Source of the DNA: Alphaproteobacteria bacterium | Lineage (GTDB): Bacteria > Pseudomonadota > Alphaproteobacteria > Micropepsales > Micropepsaceae | Direction: 5' to 3' | Assembly (NCBI GenBank): GCA_016783965.1 | Contig: JADHVO010000006.1 | Coordinates: forward strand, 62,001 to 126,000 | Length of the DNA: 64,000 bases | In this document: positions 32,403-40,885 of the stretch, piece by piece | How the letters are laid out: each line of letters opens with the position of its first letter | Position numbering within the stretch: position 1 is the first letter of the stretch | The notes under the pieces: model-generated | Databases searched by the model: none | What the model saw: the letters and a program-made list of their open reading frames with translations, nothing else | What the model was told of the DNA's origin: nothing | Translations under genes and position numbers: made by a program

Positions 32403-33656
32403 ATGAACGCCAAGTCCGCTGACCAGGAAGAAGCCTTCGGCGCCGCGCCGCATGAGCGGCCGGTGCCGCGTATCTCGATCGGGGCCTTCGTCGAATTTCC
32501 CGACACCGGTGCCGCGCTCCAGCGCGCCGGCGCCGACCGCCGCCTCGCCAAGGCGCATGTCAACGTGCAGCTCGGCGGCATCCAGGCCTGCATCGACCAC
32601 TACCACGGCCAGGTCACACCGAACCTTTTGATCGTCGAGACCCGTCTCAACGGCCGGGCCGCGCTCGACGAGCTCGACAGGCTGGCCGAGGTCTGCGACC
32701 CGACCACCAAGGTGATCGTCGTCGGCCGCGTCAACGACGTGGAGCTGTATCGCGAGCTGATGCGCCGCGGCGCCTCCGAATATCTCGTCGCGCCGCTCAA
32801 CCCGCTGCACCTGATCGAGGTGATCTCCGGTCTCTATCTCGATCCGGAAGCCGCGCCGATCGGCCGCGTCGTCGCCTTCATCGGCGCCCGCGGCGGCGTC
32901 GGCTCGTCGTCGCTTTCGCACAATGTCGGCTGGTGCATCGCCGAAGAGCTGCGCATCAACACGACCATCATCGACCTCGACCTGCCGTTCGGCACCACCG
33001 GTCTCGACTTCAACGATGAGCCGACCCAGGGCGTCGCGGACGCACTGTCGGCACCGGAGCGCCTGGACGACGTGCTGCTCGACCGTCTCCTGGTCAAGCG
33101 CGGCGATCATCTCTCGATCTTCTCGACGCCGGCGATGATCGACCGCGAGTACGAGGCATCGGTCGACGCCTATGAATCGGTGCTTGACGCCGTGCGCCAG
33201 TCCACGCCCTGCGTGATCGTCGACGTGCCGCATGTCTGGACGCCGTGGGTGAAGGCGACGCTGATCGGTGCCGACGACATCGTCATCGTGGCCACGCCCG
33301 ATCTCGCCGCGCTGCGCAATGCCAAGAACATCTACGAGCTTCTGCGCCAGCATCGCCCGAACGACACGCCGCCGCGGCTCGTCATCAACCAGACCGGCGT
33401 CCCCAAGCGTCCGGAGATTCCGGCCAAGGACTTCGCCGAGACCATCGGCGTGCAGCCGGCGCTCGTCATGCCGTTCGACCCGCAGCTGTTCGGCCAGGCC
33501 GCCAACAACGGCCAGATGCTGAACGAGGTGGCGCCCAAGTCGCCGACGGCGCAAGGCATCCGCACCCTCGCCGAGGTCGTGACCGGCCGCGCGCCGCAGG
33601 TGGTGCAGAAGTCGACCGATCTTTTCGCGTTCCTGAAGGGCAAGAAGAAAGCGTAA
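32403..33656 (+). CDS. cpaE: Flp pilus ParA-like localisation ATPase CpaE/TadZ
   Basis: A 417-residue protein with an N-terminal receiver-like domain (about residues 25-145, VKLIVVGRVNDVELYREL-type pattern) and a ParA/MinD-like ATPase domain. The P-loop reads FIGARGGVGSSSLSHN: the signature and catalytic lysines of KGGxGKT are replaced, as is usual for CpaE/TadZ. Other motifs are TTIIDLDLPFGTTGLDF and VIVDVPHVWTPW. It directs the Tad machine to its site, usually a pole, and recruits the CpaF ATPase. It is followed after 3 bases by cpaF. Confidence 0.93.
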   Translation: MNAKSADQEEAFGAAPHERPVPRISIGAFVEFPDTGAALQRAGADRRLAKAHVNVQLGGIQACIDHYHGQVTPNLLIVETRLNGRAALDELDRLAEVCDPTTKVIVVGRVNDVELYRELMRRGASEYLVAPLNPLHLIEVISGLYLDPEAAPIGRVVAFIGARGGVGSSSLSHNVGWCIAEELRINTTIIDLDLPFGTTGLDFNDEPTQGVADALSAPERLDDVLLDRLLVKRGDHLSIFSTPAMIDREYEASVDAYESVLDAVRQSTPCVIVDVPHVWTPWVKATLIGADDIVIVATPDLAALRNAKNIYELLRQHRPNDTPPRLVINQTGVPKRPEIPAKDFAETIGVQPALVMPFDPQLFGQAANNGQMLNEVAPKSPTAQGIRTLAEVVTGRAPQVVQKSTDLFAFLKGKKKA

Positions 33657-33659
33657 CGG

Positions 33660-35123
33660 ATGTTCGGCAAGCGCTCCGCTGAAGCACCGACACGCCGCGA
33701 GCCGGGGGCCGCGCCGCCGCCGCCCGCGCCGCCGAAGGCTGTTGCCGCGCCGCCGAAGGCGGAACCCGCGAGTACGCCGCGCAGCGCGCCACTGATGGTG
33801 ACGCCCGCGCCCAAGGCGCAGGCCGCGCGCGTCGTCGCCGACAACCGCTCGGAAGACTACTACCAGATCAAGACCACGATCTTCTCGGCCCTGATCGACA
33901 CCATCGACCTGGCGCAACTCGCCCAGCTCGATCCCGACAGCGCGCGCGAGGAAATCCGCGACATTGTCAACGAGATCATCTCGATCAAGGCGGTCGTGAT
34001 GTCCATCGCGGAGCAGGAACACCTGCTCCAGGACATCTGCAACGACGTCCTTGGCTACGGCCCGCTCGAGCCGCTGCTGGCCCGCGACGACATCGCCGAC
34101 ATCATGGTCAACGGCGCCAACCGCGTCTTCATCGAAGTCGGCGGCAAGGTGCAGCTCACCAACATCCGTTTCCGCGACAATGCGCAGCTGATGAACATCT
34201 GCCAGCGCATCGTGAGCCAGGTCGGCCGCCGCGTCGACGAATCGTCGCCGATCTGCGACGCGCGCCTGCTCGACGGCTCCCGCGTCAACGTGATCGCCCC
34301 GCCGCTTTCGCTGGACGGTCCCACGCTCACAATTCGTAAGTTCAAGAAGGACAAGCTGACGCTCGACGATCTGGTCAAGTTCGGCTCGGTCAGCCCGGCC
34401 GGCGCCCGCGTTCTCGCCGTCATCGGCCGCTGCCGCGCCAACGTGCTGATCTCCGGCGGTACCGGCTCGGGCAAGACCACGCTGCTGAACTGCATGACCG
34501 GCTATATCGACGCCGACGAGCGCGTCATCACCTGCGAGGACGCCGCCGAACTCCAGCTGCAACAGCCGCATGTCGTGCGCCTCGAAACCCGCCCTGCCAA
34601 CCTCGAAGGCCAGGGCCAGATCACCATGCGCGACCTGGTCAAGAACTGCCTGCGTATGCGTCCGGAACGCATCATCGTCGGCGAGGTGCGCGGCCCCGAG
34701 GCCTTCGACCTGTTGCAAGCCATGAACACCGGCCATGACGGCTCGATGGGCACGCTGCACGCCAACTCCCCGCGCGAAGCCATCTCGCGTCTGGAATCGA
34801 TGATCACCATGGGCGGCTACTCGCTGCCGACCAAGACCATCCGCGAGATGATCGTCGGCTCGATCGACGTGATCCTCCAGGCCGAGCGCCTGCGCGACGG
34901 CTCGCGTCGCATCACCAAGATCACCGAGGTGGTCGGCCAGGAAGGCGAGGTCGTCATCACCCAGGATCTTCTCTCCTACGAGATTTCCGGCGAGGACGAG
35001 ACCGGCCGTCTCAAGGGCAAGCACATGGGAACCGGCATCGTGCGCCCGAACTTCTGGGAACGCGCCCGCTACTACAATCTCGAGCGCGAACTGGCCGAGG
35101 CGCTCGACGCGCTTCAGGCGTGA
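33660..35123 (+). CDS. cpaF: Flp pilus assembly ATPase CpaF/TadA
   Basis: A 487-residue type II/IV secretion ATPase powering pilus extension and probably retraction. A disordered Pro/Ala-rich start (about residues 10-55) precedes the N-terminal domain ([20 protein letters not shown]). Walker A is [18 protein letters not shown], the Asp box [19 protein letters not shown], Walker [20 protein letters not shown] and the His box [17 protein letters not shown]. It is a cytoplasmic hexamer docking on TadB/TadC. Confidence 0.97.
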   Translation: MFGKRSAEAPTRREPGAAPPPPAPPKAVAAPPKAEPASTPRSAPLMVTPAPKAQAARVVADNRSEDYYQIKTTIFSALIDTIDLAQLAQLDPDSAREEIRDIVNEIISIKAVVMSIAEQEHLLQDICNDVLGYGPLEPLLARDDIADIMVNGANRVFIEVGGKVQLTNIRFRDNAQLMNICQRIVSQVGRRVDESSPICDARLLDGSRVNVIAPPLSLDGPTLTIRKFKKDKLTLDDLVKFGSVSPAGARVLAVIGRCRANVLISGGTGSGKTTLLNCMTGYIDADERVITCEDAAELQLQQPHVVRLETRPANLEGQGQITMRDLVKNCLRMRPERIIVGEVRGPEAFDLLQAMNTGHDGSMGTLHANSPREAISRLESMITMGGYSLPTKTIREMIVGSIDVILQAERLRDGSRRITKITEVVGQEGEVVITQDLLSYEISGEDETGRLKGKHMGTGIVRPNFWERARYYNLERELAEALDALQA

Positions 35124-35133
35124 GGTCCACGCG

Positions 35134-36105
35134 ATGTTGATGTTCCTCACCATCGGCGTCCTCCTTCTCGCCATCGGCGGCGGCTACTACGCCTTCGCCG
35201 GCGGCGGCGGCGCCGCGTCCAAGCGCATCGACGCGATCGCCAGGCCGCAGGCGACCGGCCGCAATGCCAAGGCGCCCGGCGCCGACGCCGTGCTGAAGCG
35301 CAAGAACGTTCAGCAGATGCTCAAGGAGATCGAGAACAAGTCTGCCGAGCAGAAGAAGAAGGTCACGATGACCCAGCGGCTGGAGCAGGCGGGCCTGCCC
35401 AACACGACGCCGCGCACCTTCTACATCGTCTCCGGCGTGCTCGCTGTCGTCGCGGCCCTCGTCTGCTTTCTGACGCGCCAGAGCCTGCTGGTCACGGTGC
35501 TGGCGGCCTTCGCGGTGGGTCTCGGCTTGCCGCGCTGGGTGCTGGGCTTCATGAAAGGCCGCCGTGAAAAGGCCTTCACCGCCGAATTCGCCAACGCCAT
35601 CGACGTGATCGTGCGCTCGGTGAAGTCCGGCCTTCCGACCAACGAGGCGCTGCGCATCGTGGCGCGCGAGGTGCCCGATCCCTGCGGCATGGAATTCAAT
35701 CGCCTGTGCGAGGGCCTGAAGGTCGGCATCACACTTGAGCAAGGCTGCAAGAAGATGTTCGAGAGCATGCCGACCGCGGAGGTCAGCTTCTTCGGCATCG
35801 TCATGACCATCCAGCAGAAATCGGGGGGCAACCTGTCCGAGGCGCTGGGCAACCTGTCCGCCGTGCTGCGCGACAGAAAGCGCCTCGAAGGCAAGATCAA
35901 GGCGATGTCGTCTGAAGCCAAGGCGTCGGCTGCCATCATCGGCTCGCTGCCGCCTGGCGTGATGGGAATCGTCTATCTGACGACGCCCGATTACATCAGC
36001 CTCCTCTTCACCGAGCACATGGGCAACCTGATGCTCGCGGGTTGTGCCCTCTGGATGGCGACGGGCATCTTCGTGATGCGCAAGATGATCAACTTCAAGA
36101 CATGA
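35134..36105 (+). CDS. tadB: Tad platform protein TadB
   Basis: A 323-residue inner-membrane protein with the T2SS-F domain. A first helix (LTIGVLLLAIGGGYYAFAGG), a Lys-rich cytoplasmic stretch (KRKNVQQMLKEIENKSAEQK), two central helices (YIVSGVLAVVAALVCF, VLAAFAVGLGLPRWVLGF) and two C-terminal ones. The core contains FANAIDVIVRSVKSGLPTNE and IQQKSGGNLSEALGNLSAVL, the GF signature of the family. With TadC it forms the rotating platform that couples CpaF to pilin polymerisation. Confidence 0.95.
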   Translation: MLMFLTIGVLLLAIGGGYYAFAGGGGAASKRIDAIARPQATGRNAKAPGADAVLKRKNVQQMLKEIENKSAEQKKKVTMTQRLEQAGLPNTTPRTFYIVSGVLAVVAALVCFLTRQSLLVTVLAAFAVGLGLPRWVLGFMKGRREKAFTAEFANAIDVIVRSVKSGLPTNEALRIVAREVPDPCGMEFNRLCEGLKVGITLEQGCKKMFESMPTAEVSFFGIVMTIQQKSGGNLSEALGNLSAVLRDRKRLEGKIKAMSSEAKASAAIIGSLPPGVMGIVYLTTPDYISLLFTEHMGNLMLAGCALWMATGIFVMRKMINFKT

Positions 36106-36112
36106 ACGCGCG

Positions 36113-37090
36113 ATGCTCAACGTAGGCATTCTCGAGGTTTTCTTCGACCCGGCGTTTCTTGCGACGCTGGCGGGGGCGATCTTCGCTTTCGCCACCATCG
36201 TCACGCTCGGCATGCCGCTGGTGAACCGCGACGGCCTCGGCGCGCGCCTCAAGGCGGTGTCCGAGCGCCGCGAGGAACTGCGCGCCAAGCACCTGGCGCA
36301 GCTCAACGCCAAGCGCGGCACGCTGCGCTCGGCGCCCTCGTCGCTGATGAAGGGCACGCTGGACCGCTTCAAGCTCGGCAACATGCTGGAAGGCGAGGAC
36401 ACGCGCGAGAAGCTGTCGCGCGCCGGCTATCGCGGCCAGGGCCCGGTCGTGACCTTCATGTTCTTCCGCTTCGTCATGCCGTTCGCCGTGTTCGGCCTGG
36501 CTGCGCTCTATGTCTTCGCCATCGCCCATTTTGAATGGACGACGCTGCTGAAGTTCACCGTCTGCTTCGGCGCGGCGCTGCTCGGCTTCTACCTGCCGGA
36601 CCTCTACCTCAACAACGTCATCGCGCGGCGCCAGCAGTCGATCATGCGCGCCTTCCCCGACGCGCTGGACCTGCTCCTGATCTGCGTCGAGTCGGGCATG
36701 TCGGTCGAAGCCGCCTTCCAGCGCGTGGCGACCGAGATCGGCGCCCAGTCGGCCGAGCTGGCCGAGGAGTTCGGCCTCACCACCGCGGAGCTCTCCTATC
36801 TGCCCGAGCGACGCCTCGCGTTCGAGAACCTCGCCAACCGCTGCGGCCATGCCGGCGTGAAGGCGGTGGCGACGGCGCTCAACCAGTCCGAGAAATACGG
36901 TACGCCCATGGGCACCGCGCTGCGCGTCGCCGCGCAGGAAAACCGCGAGATGCGCATGAACGAAGCCGAGAAGAAGGCCGCGTCGCTGCCGGCGAAGCTG
37001 ACGGTCCCGATGATCGTCTTCTTCCTGCCCTGCCTCTTCGTGGTCATCCTCGGCCCCGCCATCATGAAGATCATGCATCTGAGCCATTAG
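36113..37090 (+). CDS. tadC: Tad platform protein TadC
   Basis: A 325-residue T2SS-F protein paired with TadB. Hydrophobic helices occur at the start (ATLAGAIFAFATIVTLGMPL), the middle (PVVTFMFFRFVMPFAVFGLAA) and the end (LTVPMIVFFLPCLFVVILGP). The core holds FPDALDLLLICVESGMSVEA and NQSEKYGTPMGTALRVAAQE. It starts 7 bases after tadB and is the last gene of the plus-strand pilus block; a palindromic repeat element follows within 26 bases of its stop. Confidence 0.95.
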   Translation: MLNVGILEVFFDPAFLATLAGAIFAFATIVTLGMPLVNRDGLGARLKAVSERREELRAKHLAQLNAKRGTLRSAPSSLMKGTLDRFKLGNMLEGEDTREKLSRAGYRGQGPVVTFMFFRFVMPFAVFGLAALYVFAIAHFEWTTLLKFTVCFGAALLGFYLPDLYLNNVIARRQQSIMRAFPDALDLLLICVESGMSVEAAFQRVATEIGAQSAELAEEFGLTTAELSYLPERRLAFENLANRCGHAGVKAVATALNQSEKYGTPMGTALRVAAQENREMRMNEAEKKAASLPAKLTVPMIVFFLPCLFVVILGPAIMKIMHLSH

Positions 37091-37115
37091 GCGCGGCAGG
37101 CCCCCTCTCCATCCG

Positions 37116-37243
37116 TTGTCATGGCCCGCAACTGCGGGCCATCCAGTTGGCGCGCTTCAGCGTTGCAAGCAACGCGGCGCATGAGCCTGCGCCGACCGTC
37201 GTAGGATCACCTGGATGGCCCGCATTCGCGGCCATGACAGGGA
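37116..37243. repeat. Composite palindromic repeat element, copy 2
   Basis: Left arm 37116-37150 (TTGTCATGGCCCGC...GCGGGCCATCCAG) and right arm 37209-37243 (CCTGGATGGCCCGC...GCGGCCATGACAG) are near-perfect inverted copies around about 58 bases. Each arm also folds by itself. The right arm adds a false N-terminal extension to the next small gene. The element may act as terminator and mRNA stabiliser after tadC. Confidence 0.85.
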
Positions 37244-37256
37244 AGTGAGGCCACGC

Positions 37257-37529
37257 ATGCAGTTCATGATCATCGAGCGCTTCAGGAACCGCGACCCGAA
37301 GCCGATCTACCGCCGCCTGCGCGACCAGGGCCGCCAGATGCCCGACGGTCTCAACTACGTCTCAAGCTGGATCGAACCGAACTTCGACCGCTGCTTCCAG
37401 GTGATGGAGTGCGACGACCTGCGCCTGCTCCAGCAGTGGATCGCCAACTGGAGCGACCTCATGGAATTCGAGGTCGTCCCCGTCCTCAGCTCCGCCGATA
37501 CCCGCGCGACGATCGAACCGCTGCTCTAG
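37257..37529 (+). CDS. DUF3303 family protein
   Basis: A 90-residue protein. The ATG at 37257 follows GAGG; the frame opens earlier at 37215, but those codons (MARIRGHDREV) are the repeat arm. The sequence MQFMIIERFRNRDPKPIYRR, YVSSWIEPNFDRCFQVMECD and LMEFEVVPVLSSADTRATI matches the DUF3303 family, small dimeric alpha-beta-barrel-like proteins of unknown function. It is separated from the pilus genes by the repeat and is probably not part of them. Confidence 0.82.
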   Translation: MQFMIIERFRNRDPKPIYRRLRDQGRQMPDGLNYVSSWIEPNFDRCFQVMECDDLRLLQQWIANWSDLMEFEVVPVLSSADTRATIEPLL

Positions 37530-37600
37530 CGGCTCTGCTCATTCTCAAAGAGAAGTCGTCATCGCCGCTTAATGCGGGCGACTCATTTCGAGCGACCAAC

Positions 37601-37643
37601 GATCGCGGAGAAACCAAACAAGCTCCGCGCCTCCGCGTGAAAA
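37601..37643. repeat. Degenerate CGCGGAG...CTCCGCG repeat
   Basis: ATCGCGGAGAAACC and GCTCCGCGCCTCCGCGTGAAAA form an imperfect inverted pair. The right half resembles the fuller element at 40061-40132 (CTCCGCG...TCCGCGT). Confidence 0.45.
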
Positions 37644-37698
37644 GGAAACGGCCGGCGGATCGCTCCACCGCCCGTCGCATGTCTGAGCGATCTGTGCC

Positions 37699-38745
37699 TT
37701 ACGGCTTGCCAGCGTCGGCCGTCATGCGCAGCGCGGGCGGCCCGGCCTTGGCCGGCTTTGCAGGCTTGGCGGGCGGCGCGGCCGCCGCGACCTTCTTGTC
37801 CGGCTTGGCGGGCGCGTCATGCGCCACCTTGTGGTCGTCGGCCTTCTTGGGAGCTTTGGCGAGGCGCGCCGGCTTGGCGGGCTTGCCGTGATGGTTGTTG
37901 ATCGGGCCTGACAGCGGGTCGACCGGCACTGCCTGCATCACCACCTGCGTGCCCGGCTTGGCCGGAGCGACCAGCGGCGCCGGCGCATGCGTGCTTGCCG
38001 GAGCGGCGGGCGGCGGCGGCAGCGCGTTGCTCGCGACGCCCGTGTTGTGCACCGGCTTCGCCGGCGCGGCCGGCAAGCCGCTGTGATTCACCGGGGCCGG
38101 CGTCGACGCTGCGGCGGGCGCAGGGGTTGCTGACGCCGCGGGGTTCGTGCTGTCCAGCAGCGCGATGTTCTGGAGGATCTTGGGATCGTTGCCGCCGGCA
38201 GCCTGCGCCCGCGCCAGCAGCGCGCGCGCTTCCGCGCGATCGCCGGCCAGCATGCGCGACATCGCATAGTTGTTCAGCACCGCCGGCTCGTTCGGCTTCA
38301 GTTGGAGCGCGTGCTCATAGGCAACGCGTGCGCCCGTCGGGTTGCTGCCCTGGTCGTTCGCCACGCCAAGCGCCGAATAGAGCGACCAGTCGTTCGGCGA
38401 AAGCTGGATGGCGCGGTTCAGGAACGCGACCGCATCGGCCGGACGGTTTTGCTGCACCAGCAGCTTGCCGTACTCGCCGACCACGCGCGGGTCGTCGGGT
38501 TCCGCCAGCATCAGCTGGCTGAGGATATGCAGCGCGCCGGTAAGGTCGCCGTTCTGCCGCAGCGTCTGCGCCTGTGTGATCATCGCGGTCAGGTCGGCGC
38601 CGGGTGCGACCAACGGCCCGCCGCTGGCGGCCGGAGGCGCCGAGACCACGCGGCTGTCGTCGCCGCCGAGACCGATGGAGCCGCAAGCCGAGAGCGCAGT
38701 CGCGCACAGTGCCAGTCCCGCGATCCGCGCGATGGAACGGTTCAT
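37699..38745 (-). CDS. tadD: TPR lipoprotein TadD-like
   Basis: A 348-residue lipoprotein: MNRSIARIAGLALCATALSAC with lipobox LSAC. Tetratricopeptide repeats cover about residues 55-200 (LRQNGDLTGALHILSQLMLA, NRPADAVAFLNRAIQLSPND, NPTGARVAYEHALQLKPNEP, DRAEARALLARAQAAGGND), the TadD pattern. The last 140 residues are a low-complexity Ala/Pro/Lys tail (for example KPAKPARLAKAPKKADDHK). TadD helps assemble or stabilise the secretin at the outer membrane. It is convergent to the pilus block, so it needs its own promoter. Confidence 0.85.
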   Translation of the reverse strand: MNRSIARIAGLALCATALSACGSIGLGGDDSRVVSAPPAASGGPLVAPGADLTAMITQAQTLRQNGDLTGALHILSQLMLAEPDDPRVVGEYGKLLVQQNRPADAVAFLNRAIQLSPNDWSLYSALGVANDQGSNPTGARVAYEHALQLKPNEPAVLNNYAMSRMLAGDRAEARALLARAQAAGGNDPKILQNIALLDSTNPAASATPAPAAASTPAPVNHSGLPAAPAKPVHNTGVASNALPPPPAAPASTHAPAPLVAPAKPGTQVVMQAVPVDPLSGPINNHHGKPAKPARLAKAPKKADDHKVAHDAPAKPDKKVAAAAPPAKPAKPAKAGPPALRMTADAGKP

Positions 38746-38954
38746 GGTGAATCCCTCTTGCCCTGCGCAGCAAAAATGCTTGCGCGCAGCATGACGGGGC
38801 AGGACTCAACAAAGCCTTAAGTATAATGCGCCATAACGACATAAAGGCCTGAAGCCGGCCCTCGAATGCGCGTCCCGGAATTGATCACACTATGGTTAGC
38901 GACCGGTAACCGGGTGTCCAATTCCTGACGCAAAGATGGGATCAATAGCGCGCC

Positions 38955-39989
38955 ATGTTTCTGCGCCGCGCCGTCTGGATTCTGGCCGTCGGGTTCCTTT
39001 TGCCCGCGCTCGTTCTTGTCTGGCTCGGGGCGAACCTCTCGCCGGCATCGGCGGTGTCGCAGCGCATCAGCTTCCAGATCCTCACCGGCTCGACGGGCGG
39101 CACCTACTTTCCCGTCGGCCAGATGATCGCTGGCCTTCTCAGCCATCCGCCCGGCGTTGATCGCTGTGAGGCCGCGCCGGTCTGCGGGCCCTCCGGCCTC
39201 ATCATGACTGCGCGCACATCGGACGGTGCCGTCGCGAACGTGCTGGCCGTGAACTCGGGCCTGGCCGATTCCGGTTTCGCCCAGGGCGACGTCGTCGCCG
39301 ACGCCGTGGCGGGCAAGGGTGCCTTCCTCGCCGGCGGCAAGCAGCCGAACGTCCGCGTCATCGCCGATCTGTTTCCCGAAGACGTCCACCTGATCGTCGC
39401 GCGCAACGCGAAGATCGCCTCCATCGCCGATCTCAAGGGCAAGCGCGTCTCGCTCGGCGTCGAGACCTCTGGCACCTCCGTGACGGTCAAGGCGATCCTT
39501 GCGGCGTACAACATGCCGGTGTGGCGCATGAAGGTGCAGCACAATCCGGTCGATTTCGACGCCCAGCTGATGCAGAAGGGCCAACTCGACGCCTTCTTCC
39601 TCGTCGGCGGCCGCCCCGTCGCGCTGGTCGGCGACATGATCGACCGCGGTGTTGCCAGGCTCGTGCCCATCGACGGCAAGGGCCGCGACAGGCTGCTCAA
39701 GGCTGTGCCCGGCCTTGTCGCCAGCGAGATCCCTGCCAACACCTATCGCGGCACGCCCGCGATCCCGACGGTCAGCGTGCGTGCGCTCTGGATCGTCAAT
39801 GCGAAGACGCCCGACCCGCTGGTCTACGGCATCACAAGGGCGCTGTTCGACCGCTCCAACCGCATTGCGCTCCAGGGCGGCATCCACGCGAACTGGATTG
39901 ACATCGACAACGCCGCGCAGAACCTCCCCGCCCCGCTGCACCCCGGCGCGCTGCGCTTCTACAAAGAAACCGGCCACGCGCCGCACTAG
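38955..39989 (+). CDS. TAXI-family TRAP solute-binding protein, membrane-anchored
   Basis: A 344-residue periplasmic binding protein of the TAXI group. An uncleaved-looking N-terminal helix (VWILAVGFLLPALVLVWLGA) precedes ILTGSTGGTYFPVGQMIAGL, the TAXI hallmark. ARTSDGAVANVLAVNSGLADSGF, VHLIVARNAKIASIADLKGK and VSLGVETSGTSVTVKAIL follow. TAXI proteins feed dicarboxylates, glutamate or similar acids to a fused TRAP permease, but none is encoded nearby, so its partner is elsewhere or it acts as a sensor. Confidence 0.88.
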   Translation: MFLRRAVWILAVGFLLPALVLVWLGANLSPASAVSQRISFQILTGSTGGTYFPVGQMIAGLLSHPPGVDRCEAAPVCGPSGLIMTARTSDGAVANVLAVNSGLADSGFAQGDVVADAVAGKGAFLAGGKQPNVRVIADLFPEDVHLIVARNAKIASIADLKGKRVSLGVETSGTSVTVKAILAAYNMPVWRMKVQHNPVDFDAQLMQKGQLDAFFLVGGRPVALVGDMIDRGVARLVPIDGKGRDRLLKAVPGLVASEIPANTYRGTPAIPTVSVRALWIVNAKTPDPLVYGITRALFDRSNRIALQGGIHANWIDIDNAAQNLPAPLHPGALRFYKETGHAPH

Positions 39990-40060
39990 CACCACTGTCA
40001 TCCCCGCGGGGACCCAGCGCGCTGCGTTGGCGGCGCAAGAGCCCGGCGCGCAACACCAAT

Positions 40061-40132
40061 TTCACGCGGAGACGCGGAGTCTCGGAGGGAGCACGAACTC
40101 CGCGACTCCGCGCGTCCGCGTTAATCTCTGAC
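40061..40132. repeat. TTCACGCGGAGACGCGGAG inverted repeat element
   Basis: Left half TTCACGCGGAGACGCGGAG plus TCTCGGAG and right half CTCCGCGACTCCGCGCGTCC plus GCGTTAA are imperfect complements around a short GGAGCACGAA centre, about 72 bases in all. It lies between two convergent genes. The preceding 39996-40050 stretch (GTCATCCCCGCGGGGACCCAG) resembles the start of another intergenic repeat type. Confidence 0.7.
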
Positions 40133-40149
40133 GCGCAGACACGCGCCGA

Positions 40150-40803
40150 TTAGGCCACCCCGGCCTCGACTTCCTTCTTCGCCGCCGCGCCCCAGTCGCG
40201 CATCGCCGGCAGCGCCCGTATCCGCTCCATGTAGGCTTTCACCGGCGCGGGCACCTCGACGCCATAGGTCGCGAAGCGCGACACCACCGGCGCATACATG
40301 CAGTCCGCGACCGAGAACCCGCCGAACAGGAATCCGCCGGCGCTCGAGAACCGCGCCAGCGCCGACATCCACGCCTCGATGATGCGCTCGATCTGCTGCT
40401 TCGTCGCATCGCGCAGCTCCGGCGGCGGCAGCGTGCGCGAAAAGCTCATCGACAGCTGGTCGCGCAGGTCCGGGAAACCCGAATGCATCTCCGCCGCGTA
40501 GGAGCGTGCCTCCGCCCGCACCAGCGGATCGGCCGGCCACAGCCGCGCTTCCGGATGCCGCTCGGCCAGCGTCTCGCAGATCGCCAGACTGTCCCACACC
40601 ATCGCGCTGCGGCCGTCGTCCTCGATCTTCAGGATCGGCACGCGTCCCGCTTTCGAGTACCGCTTGATCTCGTCGCCGGTCAGCGGCTGTTGCCGCAGCC
40701 GGATCAGCACCTCATCGAACGGCGCGCCGGTCGCGCGCAGCGCCACATAGGGGCGCAGGCTCCAGCTCGACCATTCCCTGGTTCCTACGATCAACGTGTA
40801 CAT
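40150..40803 (-). CDS. Glutathione S-transferase family protein
   Basis: A 217-residue GST. The thioredoxin-like N-terminal domain (YTLIVGTREWSSWSLRPYVA ... GRVPILKIEDDGRSAMVWDS) has a Ser/Trp-rich start with REWSSWSLR as in the YfcF/zeta-like bacterial group, where Ser rather than Tyr activates glutathione; VPILK and DS are the glutathione-binding elements. The helical C-terminal domain (FLFGGFSVADCMYAPVVSRF) has the conserved Asp cap. The physiological substrate is unknown. It is divergent from the aminopeptidase gene. Confidence 0.92.
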   Translation of the reverse strand: MYTLIVGTREWSSWSLRPYVALRATGAPFDEVLIRLRQQPLTGDEIKRYSKAGRVPILKIEDDGRSAMVWDSLAICETLAERHPEARLWPADPLVRAEARSYAAEMHSGFPDLRDQLSMSFSRTLPPPELRDATKQQIERIIEAWMSALARFSSAGGFLFGGFSVADCMYAPVVSRFATYGVEVPAPVKAYMERIRALPAMRDWGAAAKKEVEAGVA

Positions 40804-40885
40804 GCAACACCTCGTTCAGCACGCGAGTGTTGCACGCCCGAAAAGCCCGGCCTATTGCATAACGGTCAAGCGAGAGACCCGGCCC

